64,000 nucleotides of DNA, from the NCBI RefSeq assembly GCF_022479115.1, contig NZ_CP092497.1, positions 5,394,001-5,458,000 on the forward strand. Direction: 5' to 3'. This DNA comes from Amycolatopsis sp. EV170708-02-1 (GTDB taxonomy: Bacteria > Actinomycetota > Actinomycetes > Mycobacteriales > Pseudonocardiaceae). Made by a program: the position numbers and the translations under genes. The notes beneath the pieces were generated by a model. That model saw only the letters and a program-made list of their open reading frames with translations. It did no database searches and was not told the origin of the DNA. Positions 24,515-32,948 of this stretch are shown in pieces (the stretch's first letter is position 1; each line of letters begins with the position of its first letter).

Positions 24515-25818
24515 AACGCTGGACCAAGGCCGTGGCCGTCTTCCTGGCCGTGACGGTCACCGCCGCCTGCGGTGCGGGCGGCAGACCCGAGGGCGAACAG
24601 AAGGGGTCGACGGTCGGCGTCACCGACACGACCATCAAGATCGGGGCGCATTTCCCGCTGACCGGCGTCGCCGCTCCGGGCTACAGCGAGATCCCGAGCG
24701 GGCATCAGGCCTACTACGACTACGTGAACGCGAACGGCGGCGTCCACGGCCGCAAGATCGAGTTCGTGGTGAAGGACGACGGCTACAACCCGACCACGAC
24801 CAGCTCGGTCACCAACGAACTGGTGCTCAAGGACGAGATCTTCGCGATGGTCGGCGGCCTCGGGACACCGACGCACAGCGCCGTCGTCGACTTCCTGAAC
24901 AACTCGAAGGTGCCGGACCTGTTCGTGTCCTCGGGTTCGCTGCGCTGGGGCGACGACCCGAAGAAGGCGCCGTTCACCTTCGGCTGGCAGCCGGATTACG
25001 AGATCGAAGGCAAGATCATCGGCGACTGGGTGCGCAAGAACCTGCCGAACGCGAAGATCGGCCTGTTCCTCCAGGACGACGACTTCGGCCGCGACGGCGA
25101 GAAGGGCGCGCGGCGCCATCTCGGCCAGCAGATCGTGGAGGTCGCGAAGTACTCGCCGGGCAATACCGACATCGCGCCGCAGATCGCGAAACTCAAGGCC
25201 GCGGGCGTCGATCTCGTGCTGGGCTTCACCGTTCCGTCGTACACCGCGCTCTCACAGCTGGCTTCGCTGAAGATCGGGTTCAAGCCGAAATGGTTCTACA
25301 GCAACGTCGGCTCCGATCCCGCGCTCGTCGGCTCCCTGCTCGCGCGGTTCTCCGAGGGCAAGGTGACCAACGGCGCGTCGCTCATCGACGGCGTGGTCAC
25401 CACCGAGTACCTGCCCGGTGTCGACGCGCCGGACAACGCGTGGACGAAGCTGTGGCAGAACGTCTGGAAGGCGCACGGCAAGGGCGGCGACCTGACGAAC
25501 TACCGCATCTACGGGATGGCTCAGGCGTACACGTTCGTCCAGGCGTTGCGGGCGGCCGGGAAGGACCTGACGCGGGAACGGATCGTCGAAGTGCTCCAGC
25601 AGTCCGGGAAGTCCTTCGAGGGACCGGGTCTCGCGCCGTTCCGCTACTCGGCCGACGGCCACCTGGGCATCTCCGGGATGTCCGTGGTCGAGCTCAAGGG
25701 AGGCGTCGGCAAGGATCTGACACCGGTCCTGGTGACCGACCTCGGCGACGCCCCCATCGAGGCGAACGACTCGGCGGCGAACGACGCGCCGCCGCCGAAC
25801 GGGATTCCCGGCAGCTGA
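24511..25818 (+). CDS. livK: ABC transporter substrate-binding lipoprotein (Leu/Ile/Val-binding type)
   Basis: A 435-residue extracellular receptor. The lipobox TAAC places the lipidated Cys at residue 20. The body shows the type I binding fold (IKIGAHFPLTG, YYDYVNANGGVHGRKIEFVVKDD, IGLFLQDDDFGRDG). It is the last gene of the liv operon. The ligand cannot be read from sequence; related actinobacterial proteins bind amino acids, amides or aromatic acids. Its stop is 1 nt from the convergent stop at 25820. Confidence 0.87.
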   Translation: MKRWTKAVAVFLAVTVTAACGAGGRPEGEQKGSTVGVTDTTIKIGAHFPLTGVAAPGYSEIPSGHQAYYDYVNANGGVHGRKIEFVVKDDGYNPTTTSSVTNELVLKDEIFAMVGGLGTPTHSAVVDFLNNSKVPDLFVSSGSLRWGDDPKKAPFTFGWQPDYEIEGKIIGDWVRKNLPNAKIGLFLQDDDFGRDGEKGARRHLGQQIVEVAKYSPGNTDIAPQIAKLKAAGVDLVLGFTVPSYTALSQLASLKIGFKPKWFYSNVGSDPALVGSLLARFSEGKVTNGASLIDGVVTTEYLPGVDAPDNAWTKLWQNVWKAHGKGGDLTNYRIYGMAQAYTFVQALRAAGKDLTRERIVEVLQQSGKSFEGPGLAPFRYSADGHLGISGMSVVELKGGVGKDLTPVLVTDLGDAPIEANDSAANDAPPPNGIPGS

Positions 25819-25819
25819 G

Positions 25820-26994
25820 TCACTTCGCCGGCAGGACGCGCCCCCGCACCTCGCCGAACCCGATCCGCGAGCCGTTCGCGCCGGGCGCGGTGCCGGTGAT
25901 CACGACCTCGTCGCCGTCCTGCAGGAAGGTGCGCTCCTCCCCCTTGACCGTGAGCGGTTCCTTGCCGCCCCACGACAATTCGAGGAACGCGCCGCGCTGA
26001 CGCTTCTCCGGTCCGGAGATCGTGCCGGAGCCGTACAGGTCACCCGTGCGCGAGGAGGCGCCGTTGACCGTCAGGTGCGCGAGCATCTGAGCGGGTGACC
26101 AGTACATCTCGCGGAACGGCGGGCGGCTGACCTCCTCACCGTTCCATTCGATGACGAGGTCGATGTCGAGACCCCACGGGTCGCTCTCGCGCAGGTACGG
26201 CAGCGGCTCCGGATCGGCCTGGCCCGGCAGCGGGATCCGCGCGGCCTCCAGCGCCAGGATCGGCACCACCCAAGGGGAGATCGAGGTCGCGAAGCTCTTG
26301 CCGAGGTGCGGGCCCAGCGGGACGTATTCCCACGCCTGGATGTCGCGGGCCGACCAGTCGTTGAGCAGGACGGCGCCGAAGACGTGGCGGGGAAGTCGTC
26401 CGGTGTGATCGAGGTGTTCAGCGGGGTCCCGGTGCCGACGATGAACCCCATCTCGGCCTCGATGTCCAGCCGCGCGCTCGGCCCGAACACCGGCGCCGCG
26501 TCGGCCGGGGCCTTGCGCTGACCGTTCGGGCGCACGATGTCCGTACCGGAGACCAGGACGGTGCCGGAGCGCCCGTGGTAGCCGACCGGGAGGTGCTTCC
26601 AGTTGGGCAGCAACGGTTCCGCGTCGGGGCGGAACAGGCGGCCGACGTTCGAGGCGTGGTGTTCGGAGGCGTAGAAGTCGACGTAGTCGGCGACCTCGAT
26701 CGGCAGGTGCAGGGTCACCTGTCCGATCGCGTGGACCGCGCCGTCGGGGACCTCGCCGGCGACCAGGTCGCGGATCCGCTCGCGGACCGCCACCCAGCGG
26801 TCGTATCCCTGCGCCATGAACGGGTTCAGCGTCGGCGCGGCGAACACGTCGTCGCCGAGCGCCGCGGCCAGGTCGACGACCGAGTCGCCGACGCGCACGC
26901 CGACGCGCGGGGAATCGCCGTCGACGGAGAACACGCCGTACGGCAGGTTGTCGATCCCGAACAGCGAGCCTGCGGGGATGTCGATCGTGGTCAT
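25820..26994 (-). pseudogene. fahA: Fumarylacetoacetase, broken by a single-base frameshift
   Basis: Fumarylacetoacetase splits fumarylacetoacetate at the end of tyrosine/homogentisate breakdown. The frame from ATG 26994 reads correctly to ITPDDFP. The continuation RHVFGAVLLNDWSARDIQAWEY is in another frame, which runs to 25820 (RGRVLPAK). One C is missing from the run at 26389-26392 (GGGG on the plus strand). Adding one base restores 391 residues, the family length. Nothing else is damaged, so this is a recent mutation or a sequence error. The start overlaps the previous stop (ATGA). Confidence 0.85.
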
Positions 26995-27833
26995 GCCTCT
27001 CCTCGGGGCGCCTCGAGCAGGCCGAGTCCGGCCAGTTCGGTCAGGGGGTCGGTGATGCTGCAGGTGCCGAACGACGTGAAGCCCGCGCGGACCGCGGCGA
27101 CACGATCCGCGTCCAGTGCGCGGAGCCGCTCGGCGACGGCGGCACCGTCTCGTTCGGCGAGAACGGCTTCGGCGTCGCCGCCGGTGAGGACGGCGTCGGT
27201 GGCGAGCATCAGGTTGAGGAAACCGTGCTGTTCGAAGCCGGTCTCCGGGTCGGTGTTGCGGAGGGCGTGGTGCAGCCCGGCGGTGGCCTTGAACGGAACG
27301 CCCGCGCCGACGGCCGCACGGACGGCGGCGGCGAGCTCCGCTTCGCCGGGGTACAGATCGGCCCGGACGCCGCCGGTGCGGAACTTCGCCTGATGACCGG
27401 TGCCGGAAAGCGCGCTCAGCAGCGGGACGCGCCGCTCGTCACGCGGGATCTCGACGAAGACCGGCGCGGTGGCGTGGGAAAGCGCGGCGAGCACCTCGTC
27501 CGGGCCCATCCCGTCCGGGACGGCGATCTCGAGCGCGTCGAGTTTCACCGGGAGCTTGGCGACGGCTTCGTTCACGCCGTCGAGCTGCGCGGGCCCACCG
27601 GGCAGGGTCACCGAGACCGGCAGCGGGGTCTCCCGGCCGCCCAGCACCTCGGCGAGGTCGCCGAGCGCGGGCGCGGCGATGACCAGCGGCCCGACGAGAT
27701 CGGCGTACCAGGCGTCGAGGTGCTCGTCGTGCGCCGTGACGGCGTCCGGCAGCGGGGCCAGACCCGGCGGGAACACCGCGGCGTCGTCGCACAACCCGAC
27801 GAAGAGCGCGGGAATCCGTCCGCCGTCCACCAT
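26991..27833 (-). CDS. Unknown conserved protein coupled to fumarylacetoacetase
   Basis: A 280-residue cytoplasmic protein with an alternating beta/alpha pattern suggestive of a barrel. Segments include PVSVTLPGG, LDALEIAVPDGMGPDEVLA, AKFRTGGVRADLYP and GVPFKATAGLHHA. The last has the look of an active-site strand with a Lys and two His. GAGGAGGAGACC precedes the ATG. It is translationally coupled to fahA, which suggests a role in aromatic amino acid breakdown. No family name is recognised with certainty. Confidence 0.65.
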   Translation of the reverse strand: MVDGGRIPALFVGLCDDAAVFPPGLAPLPDAVTAHDEHLDAWYADLVGPLVIAAPALGDLAEVLGGRETPLPVSVTLPGGPAQLDGVNEAVAKLPVKLDALEIAVPDGMGPDEVLAALSHATAPVFVEIPRDERRVPLLSALSGTGHQAKFRTGGVRADLYPGEAELAAAVRAAVGAGVPFKATAGLHHALRNTDPETGFEQHGFLNLMLATDAVLTGGDAEAVLAERDGAAVAERLRALDADRVAAVRAGFTSFGTCSITDPLTELAGLGLLEAPRGEA

Positions 27834-27873
27834 GGTCTCCTCCTCGCCGATTTAGTTCAGGCTTTTACTACCT

Positions 27874-27893
27874 ACCGGGCAGCGTAGCCCGGT
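27874..27893 (-). terminator. Small hairpin after the MarR gene
   Basis: ACCGGGC (27874-27880) and GCCCGGT (27887-27893) form a 7-bp stem with a 6-nt loop, 30 nt past the MarR stop. The downstream TAGTAAAAGCCTGAACTA (minus strand, about 27870-27853) could be the promoter or operator of the next genes. Confidence 0.35.
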
Positions 27894-27922
27894 CTTCCAG
27901 GGGACGGGAAGCGTCCTTCAGC

Positions 27923-28465
27923 CTACTTACGGCTCCGCGTGCCGAACTCGGCCCGGCTGGTGATCAGCTTGCCCAGCAGCATCACGAGGATGCGCTGTTC
28001 GGTCTCGGTCAGCGCGTTCGTCCAGCCGAATTCGCGCTCGTTGTGCTCGCGGAAGACCGAGACCATCTCCTCGTGTCCCGCCTCGGTGAGCGACAGCCGC
28101 ACCGAACGACCGTCGCGCTCGTCCGGGGCACGGTCGAGCATGCCCTCCGCGACCAGCGTCTTGACCAGATTCGACACCGCGGCCCGGCTCATCCCGGTCA
28201 GCCGGGCGGCGCTGGTCGGTTCGAGTGGTCCGGCGAGCCAGACCACGAACAGCAGCCGGAACGCCGACCAGGACCGCCCGCGCGGCCGGTGCACCGCGGC
28301 TTCGAGGTCGTAGGTCACCAGGTCGGAGGCCCGATTGAGGGTCAGCAGCACCTCGGTCGCCAGCTGATGACGGAAGCCGTACTCCTGCGCGAGCCGCCGG
28401 TTCGCCAGCGCCACGAACGACCAGAAGTCCAGCCCGGCCGCGTCCACGGCGTCCCCGTCTTCCAT
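27923..28465 (-). CDS. MarR-family transcriptional regulator
   Basis: A 180-residue winged-helix regulator. The core (about 70-140) reads TSAARLTGMSRAAVSNLVKTLVAEGMLDR followed by the wing RAPDERDGRSVRLSLTEAG. No ribosome site precedes the ATG, so it may be leaderless. It lies upstream of the fahA pair in the same direction and is the likely regulator of that catabolic operon; inference from position. Confidence 0.85.
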   Translation of the reverse strand: MEDGDAVDAAGLDFWSFVALANRRLAQEYGFRHQLATEVLLTLNRASDLVTYDLEAAVHRPRGRSWSAFRLLFVVWLAGPLEPTSAARLTGMSRAAVSNLVKTLVAEGMLDRAPDERDGRSVRLSLTEAGHEEMVSVFREHNEREFGWTNALTETEQRILVMLLGKLITSRAEFGTRSRK

Positions 28466-28525
28466 CGGCGAACACTAACCCGGTACCGCGAAAATAATCA
28501 AAGTCGAAACTATCCTTCACCGGAA

Positions 28526-28622
28526 CTCGCGTGCTTGGAGGCGTATTTCGCGTGCTTGGAGCCGTAACACGCTGTTCCGCCTCCAAGCACGCGAGTTACG
28601 TCTTCAAGCACGCGAGATACGC
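28526..28622. repeat. Inverted array of a 21-nt unit (CACGCGAGTTACG..CTTCAAG)
   Basis: CTCCAAGCAC at 28581 and CTTCAAGCAC at 28602 are 21 nt apart. On the other strand GTGCTTGGAG occurs at 28531 and 28552, also 21 nt apart. The two halves mirror each other around CCGTAACACGCTGTTCCG. The unit matches part of the array at 6371-6433 (CTCCAAGCACGCG). It fills most of the gap 28466-28712 upstream of two divergent genes. Confidence 0.75.
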
Positions 28623-28712
28623 GCTGCCGATTGGAGATTTGCCCAATCACACTCCTTGATCATGGAGGTTTCTCCATGGCGAGAGTCCGGGTGGCCCCTG
28701 TTTGCTGGGGGC

Positions 28713-29330
28713 ATGAGCAGAACGGAAGTGCCACCGGGCACCGCCAAGGCCGTCCGTGTGGCCGCAGGGGACCTGATCCGCGTGATCGACGTCGACGGCG
28801 GCCAGGTCGGGGACGTGTTCGCCTTCCGCGACAGCGGCGGGACCGAACTGGCCGAGCACCACAGCGCGGCGCACACCCGCGCGGGTGTCGACAAGCTGTT
28901 CCCGGCCGTCGGCGAGGCCTTCCTCACCGACCTGCGCCGCCCGATCCTCACGCTGGTCGAAGACACCTCCCCCGGCGAGCACGACATGCTCATCCCGGCC
29001 TGCGACCCGGCCCGGTACACCGCGCTGGGGGCTCCGGGGCACCGCTCGTGCGCCGCGAACCTGCGCGAGGCGCTGGATGAAGCCGGGCTGGGCTTCCCAG
29101 GCCCGACCCCGCAGCCGATCAACGTCTTCATGCGCGTCCCGGTCGGCGAGGACGGACGCCTGAACTGGCTCACCGCGACCTCGCGCCCCGGCGACGCCGT
29201 GACCCTGCGGGCCGAGATGGACTGCGTCGTCGTGGTCTCCGCGTGCCCGCAGGACCTCGTCCGGATCAGTGCCGCCGGACTCTCCCCGCTCGCCATCGAA
29301 ACCGTCCACAATGGAGGAACCCGGTCATGA
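28713..29330 (+). CDS. DUF1989 / urea-carboxylase-associated family protein
   Basis: A 205-residue protein. The family core is visible as IRVIDVDGGQVGDVFAF, AAHTRAGVDKLFP, CDPARY and a Cys cluster HRSCAANL. It also has NVFMRVPVGEDG and the closing DCVVVVSACPQD. Members occur beside urea, guanidine or amide breakdown genes and may bind a metal, though their reaction is not settled. It is the first gene of an operon; its stop overlaps the next start (ATGA). It faces the fahA/MarR group across the 21-nt repeat array. Confidence 0.8.
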   Translation: MSRTEVPPGTAKAVRVAAGDLIRVIDVDGGQVGDVFAFRDSGGTELAEHHSAAHTRAGVDKLFPAVGEAFLTDLRRPILTLVEDTSPGEHDMLIPACDPARYTALGAPGHRSCAANLREALDEAGLGFPGPTPQPINVFMRVPVGEDGRLNWLTATSRPGDAVTLRAEMDCVVVVSACPQDLVRISAAGLSPLAIETVHNGGTRS

Positions 29331-30448
29331 CGACCACCGTCGAACACCCCGCGCTCGCCCCGATCGCCCTCGGCGGTCTCGCGCTGCGCAACCGCTACGC
29401 CGTCGCCCCGATGTCCCGTGTCTCCGCGCGGCCCGACGGCACCCCGACCGGCGAGATGGCCGACTACTACGCCGAATTCGCCCGCGGCGGCTTCGGGCTG
29501 GTGTTCAGCGAGGGCACCTACCCCGACGGCGCGGCCAGCCAGGGGTATCTCAACCAGCCGGGCCTCGCGCGGGACGAACACGTCGCGGGCTGGCGCGTGG
29601 TCACCGCCGGAGTCCGCGCGGCGGGCGGCCGGATGATCGCGCAGCTCATGCACGCCGGGGCGATCGCGCAGGGCAACCCGCACCAGGACCACACCGTGGC
29701 CCCTTCCGCCGTCCAGCCGCGTGGGGAGATGATGCGCGCGTACGGCGGCTCCGGGCCGTGGCCGGTCCCCCGCGTGCTGACCACCGCCGAGATCGACGAC
29801 GTCGTCGACGGTTTCGCGGCCGCGGCCGTGCGTGCCCGCCAGGCCGGCTTCGACGGCGTCGAGGTGCACGCGGCCAACGGGTACCTGCTCGACCAGTTCC
29901 TCACCGACTACACCAATCAGCGCACCGACTCCTACGGCGGACCGGTCGCGAACCGGATCCGGCTGACCGCCCGTGTCGTGACCGCGGTCGCCGAAGCCGT
30001 GCCGGAACTGGTGACCGGCGTGCGGTTGTCGCAGACGAAGGTCAACGACTTCACCTATCGCTGGCCCGGCGGCCGGGACGACGCCGAGGTGATCTTCGCC
30101 GCGGTCGCCGAGGCCGGCGCGCAGTATCTCCACATCGCCAGCGAGGGCCGGAACTGGCTGGAGACGGCGAAGCTGGCCGACGGCGGCACGATCACCGCGC
30201 TCGCCCGGAAGGTCACCGGGCTGCCGGTGATCGCCAACGGCGGGATGCACGACCTCGCGCAGGCGCACGAGGTGCTCACCGGCGGGCACGCCGACCTGCT
30301 GTCGCTCGGGCACGGCGCGCTGGCCAACCCCGATCTGCCCGCCCGGGTCGCCGCGGCGGAACCACTGGCCGAATTCGATCGGGCGATGGTCTCCCCGACG
30401 GTCACGGTGGCGAACGCGCGCCGTTGGCGGGAGAGTCGGCAGGCGTGA
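29327..30448 (+). CDS. Old-yellow-enzyme-type NADH:flavin oxidoreductase
   Basis: A 373-residue FMN-dependent TIM-barrel enzyme. Landmarks are NRYAVAPMSRVSA, the FMN/substrate strand QLMHAGAIA, the catalytic-region GVEVHAANGYLLDQFL with Asn, the TNQRTDSYGG loop, and the phosphate-binding end VIANGGM and DLLSLGHGALANPD. It probably reduces an activated C=C or N-heterocycle. It is coupled by 4-nt overlaps to the genes on both sides, pointing to one pathway. Confidence 0.88.
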   Translation: MTTTVEHPALAPIALGGLALRNRYAVAPMSRVSARPDGTPTGEMADYYAEFARGGFGLVFSEGTYPDGAASQGYLNQPGLARDEHVAGWRVVTAGVRAAGGRMIAQLMHAGAIAQGNPHQDHTVAPSAVQPRGEMMRAYGGSGPWPVPRVLTTAEIDDVVDGFAAAAVRARQAGFDGVEVHAANGYLLDQFLTDYTNQRTDSYGGPVANRIRLTARVVTAVAEAVPELVTGVRLSQTKVNDFTYRWPGGRDDAEVIFAAVAEAGAQYLHIASEGRNWLETAKLADGGTITALARKVTGLPVIANGGMHDLAQAHEVLTGGHADLLSLGHGALANPDLPARVAAAEPLAEFDRAMVSPTVTVANARRWRESRQA

Positions 30449-31314
30449 CGGAAGCAAGCTGGCACGGCGGCGCGGCCGCGGTCACGACCCTGACCTTCGA
30501 CGTCGACGCGGAATCCCCGATCCTCGCCCGAGGACGGGGCTACGCGGACCACCTGTCGACCATGTCCCATCAGGCGTACGGGCCACGGGTCGGGGTGCCG
30601 CGCATCCTCGACCTGCTCGACGAACTGGCCGTACCCGCGACGTTCTTCGTGCCGGGCTGGGTCGCCGAACACCGGCCCGGCCTGGCCGCCGCGATCGTGG
30701 AGCGCGGGCACGAGGTGGCCCACCACTCCTACAGCCACCGTCCGCCGACCACGATGACCGCGGCCGAGCAGCGGGCCGATTTCGAACGGGGTATGGCGGT
30801 CTTCGCCGCACAGGGCATCGAGATCAGCGGTCATCGCGCGGCGGGCTGGGAGTCCACTTGGGACACTCCGGCACTGGTGGCCGAGCACGGGCTGAGCTAC
30901 GACTCGTCGCTGATGGCCGACGACCGGCCGTACCTGCTCGAGACCGGGGCGGGCCGGATCGCCGAGCTGCCGGTGCACTGGTCGCTCGACGACTGGGAGC
31001 AGTACGCGTTCCTTCCGGCGCCGCAGGTCGGCTCCGTGATCACCTCGCCGGTGCGGGTACTGGAGATGTGGCGCGCCGAGCTGGACGCGATGCGCCGCTA
31101 CCGATGCCTGTTCAACCTGTGCCTGCACCCGTTCCTTTCGGGCAGGCCGGGACGGCTGGAGGCCGTGCGCTCGCTCATCGAGTTCGGGCTCGGCCTCGGC
31201 GACGTCCGGTTCGCCCGGTGCCGCGACGTGGCGGCCGCGGCGCTGGCCGACCCCGCGTTGCCCGTGGAACCGTTGCGGCGCCTCGAAGCCGACCCCGCGG
31301 TCTATCCGGACTGA
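30445..31314 (+). CDS. Polysaccharide-deacetylase-fold hydrolase (PuuE/cyclic-imide-hydrolase-like)
   Basis: A 289-residue NodB-type domain with no signal peptide, so it is cytoplasmic. The metal site is TFDVDAE (Asp) with HEVAHHSYSHRPP (two His). The C-terminal part includes HWSLDDWEQYAF and NLCLHPF. Cytoplasmic members of this branch hydrolyse allantoin or cyclic imides rather than sugars, which suits the DUF1989, flavin reductase and PucR context. Starts GTG, overlapping the previous stop. Its end overlaps the convergent PucR gene by 13 nt. Confidence 0.75.
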   Translation: MTEASWHGGAAAVTTLTFDVDAESPILARGRGYADHLSTMSHQAYGPRVGVPRILDLLDELAVPATFFVPGWVAEHRPGLAAAIVERGHEVAHHSYSHRPPTTMTAAEQRADFERGMAVFAAQGIEISGHRAAGWESTWDTPALVAEHGLSYDSSLMADDRPYLLETGAGRIAELPVHWSLDDWEQYAFLPAPQVGSVITSPVRVLEMWRAELDAMRRYRCLFNLCLHPFLSGRPGRLEAVRSLIEFGLGLGDVRFARCRDVAAAALADPALPVEPLRRLEADPAVYPD

Positions 31315-32861
31315 GCCGCTTCCAGTGCCAGGAACAGGTCGACCCGGTCCGCGGTCCGCCCGACGTCGCGGCCGGTCAGCTCGGTGACCTTGGCCAGCCG
31401 GTTGCGCAAGGTGTTGACGTGCACGTACAACGCCGCGGCGGTGGCCGCCCACTGGCCGTCGTGGTCGAGGAACGCCCGCAAGGTCGTCTCCAGTTCGCCG
31501 TCGCGGACGCGGTCGTGCTCGCGCAGCGGGCCGAGCAGGGCGTCGGCGAAGGTGTGCCGCCACTGCTCGTCGTGCGACTCCAGCAGCAGCCGGTAGCTGC
31601 CCAGCTCGGCGAAACTCGCCGCGATCGGCCCGCCGCGCCTGCCCCGGAGCACCCGGCAGGCCTCGCGGCTGCGCGACAACGGCGTCCGCAGTTCGGCCGC
31701 GCCCGGCACCGGGTCGGCGAGCCCGACGACCACGCGCCCACCGGAGAGCCGGTGCGACACCGACGCCGCCAGCCGCGGCGCGAAGGCGGCGGGCGACTGA
31801 CGGCCCGAACGGAACGGCAGCACCGCGACGACGTCCTGGCTGCCCGCCGCCACGACCGCGGGCAACCCGTCCGCCAGCAGGAAATCCGTCACGGCCTCCG
31901 CCATCCCCGGCGGGATGGCGGCTTCTTCACCCGCGAACGCCAGCGCGATCACCGCCAGCGGCCCGTCCGGATCGACCCCGAAGGCGCGCAGCCTGCCGGG
32001 CACCTCCGCGGCACGCTGCGCGCCGGAGAGCACCATGTCCAGCAGCTCGACGGCGAACCGCATCTCGATCGCCTGCACCGCTTGGTGCCGGGCGACCTCC
32101 AGGCTGAGGTAGCGCGCGGTCTGCTCCAGCGCGTCCCGTTCCCCTGGCGTGAGCTCCGCCGCGGGACGCAGGCACAACAACGCGGCGTCCGCGTCGCCGA
32201 TCGCGCCGACGGGGAACAACGCCGCCCGGGTGCCCGCGCCGAGATCCGCCTCCAGCGGCGGCGGATGCCCGGCCAGTGCCTCCGCCGCGGCGCGCGTCTG
32301 CCCGGCGTCCAGCTCGGCGCCGTCGGACGCCAGCTCCCGGCCCATCCGGTCCACGACCGCCAGCGGAAGCTCGTGTTCGCGGCGGAGCACCGCGAGCACC
32401 CCGGACGCGCCCGCGCCCCTCGACAGTGCGGACGTCAGCTCGTCGCCTCGGCGCACCAACGACATCAGCGCGTTCTGCCGGTCGGTGGCCTGGATCGCCG
32501 CGGCGGCGCGGGTGACCGCCGTGAACGGCACCGCCACGGAGATCTCCAGCAGCGGCAGCCCGGCCTCCCGGCAGGCGTCGGCGAGCGCGGGAGGGGTCTC
32601 CCGTTGTTCCACGCGCAGGCCGAAGATGATCCCCGCCGCTCCGGCGCCCGCCACTCTCGCGACGAAGTCCGCCGGATCGACCCGGTCCAGCCACAGGCCG
32701 TTGGTCAGCACGACCTCGTGCTCGCGCACGTACGGGCCCGGATCGGGGAGCTCGGTGTTGTGCACCCACAACACCTGCCCGGCCAGCGCTCCGTCGCGGC
32801 CGGGGACGACCACGCGCAGTTCCAGGGCCGGGTCCTCGACCAGCGCCGCCAAGGTCAGCAT
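31302..32861 (-). CDS. PucR-family transcriptional regulator
   Basis: A 519-residue regulator. The N-terminal PucR sensor domain (about 5-130) includes LPDPGPYVREHEVVLTNGLWL. A GGDEF-like middle follows. The C-terminal HTH (about 460-515) reads FLDHDGQWAATAAALYVHVNTLRNRLAKV. Such regulators commonly control purine, allantoin or amino-acid catabolism. It converges on the operon 28713-31314, which it may activate. Confidence 0.88.
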   Translation of the reverse strand: MLTLAALVEDPALELRVVVPGRDGALAGQVLWVHNTELPDPGPYVREHEVVLTNGLWLDRVDPADFVARVAGAGAAGIIFGLRVEQRETPPALADACREAGLPLLEISVAVPFTAVTRAAAAIQATDRQNALMSLVRRGDELTSALSRGAGASGVLAVLRREHELPLAVVDRMGRELASDGAELDAGQTRAAAEALAGHPPPLEADLGAGTRAALFPVGAIGDADAALLCLRPAAELTPGERDALEQTARYLSLEVARHQAVQAIEMRFAVELLDMVLSGAQRAAEVPGRLRAFGVDPDGPLAVIALAFAGEEAAIPPGMAEAVTDFLLADGLPAVVAAGSQDVVAVLPFRSGRQSPAAFAPRLAASVSHRLSGGRVVVGLADPVPGAAELRTPLSRSREACRVLRGRRGGPIAASFAELGSYRLLLESHDEQWRHTFADALLGPLREHDRVRDGELETTLRAFLDHDGQWAATAAALYVHVNTLRNRLAKVTELTGRDVGRTADRVDLFLALEAAQSG

Positions 32862-32948
32862 GCTGTGAATATATCCAGCCCGGCCGGTCCTTTATGGATG
32901 AACGGCCATTTCATCGTTTTGTCATGAGCCCTGGTTAGCGTCCCCACT

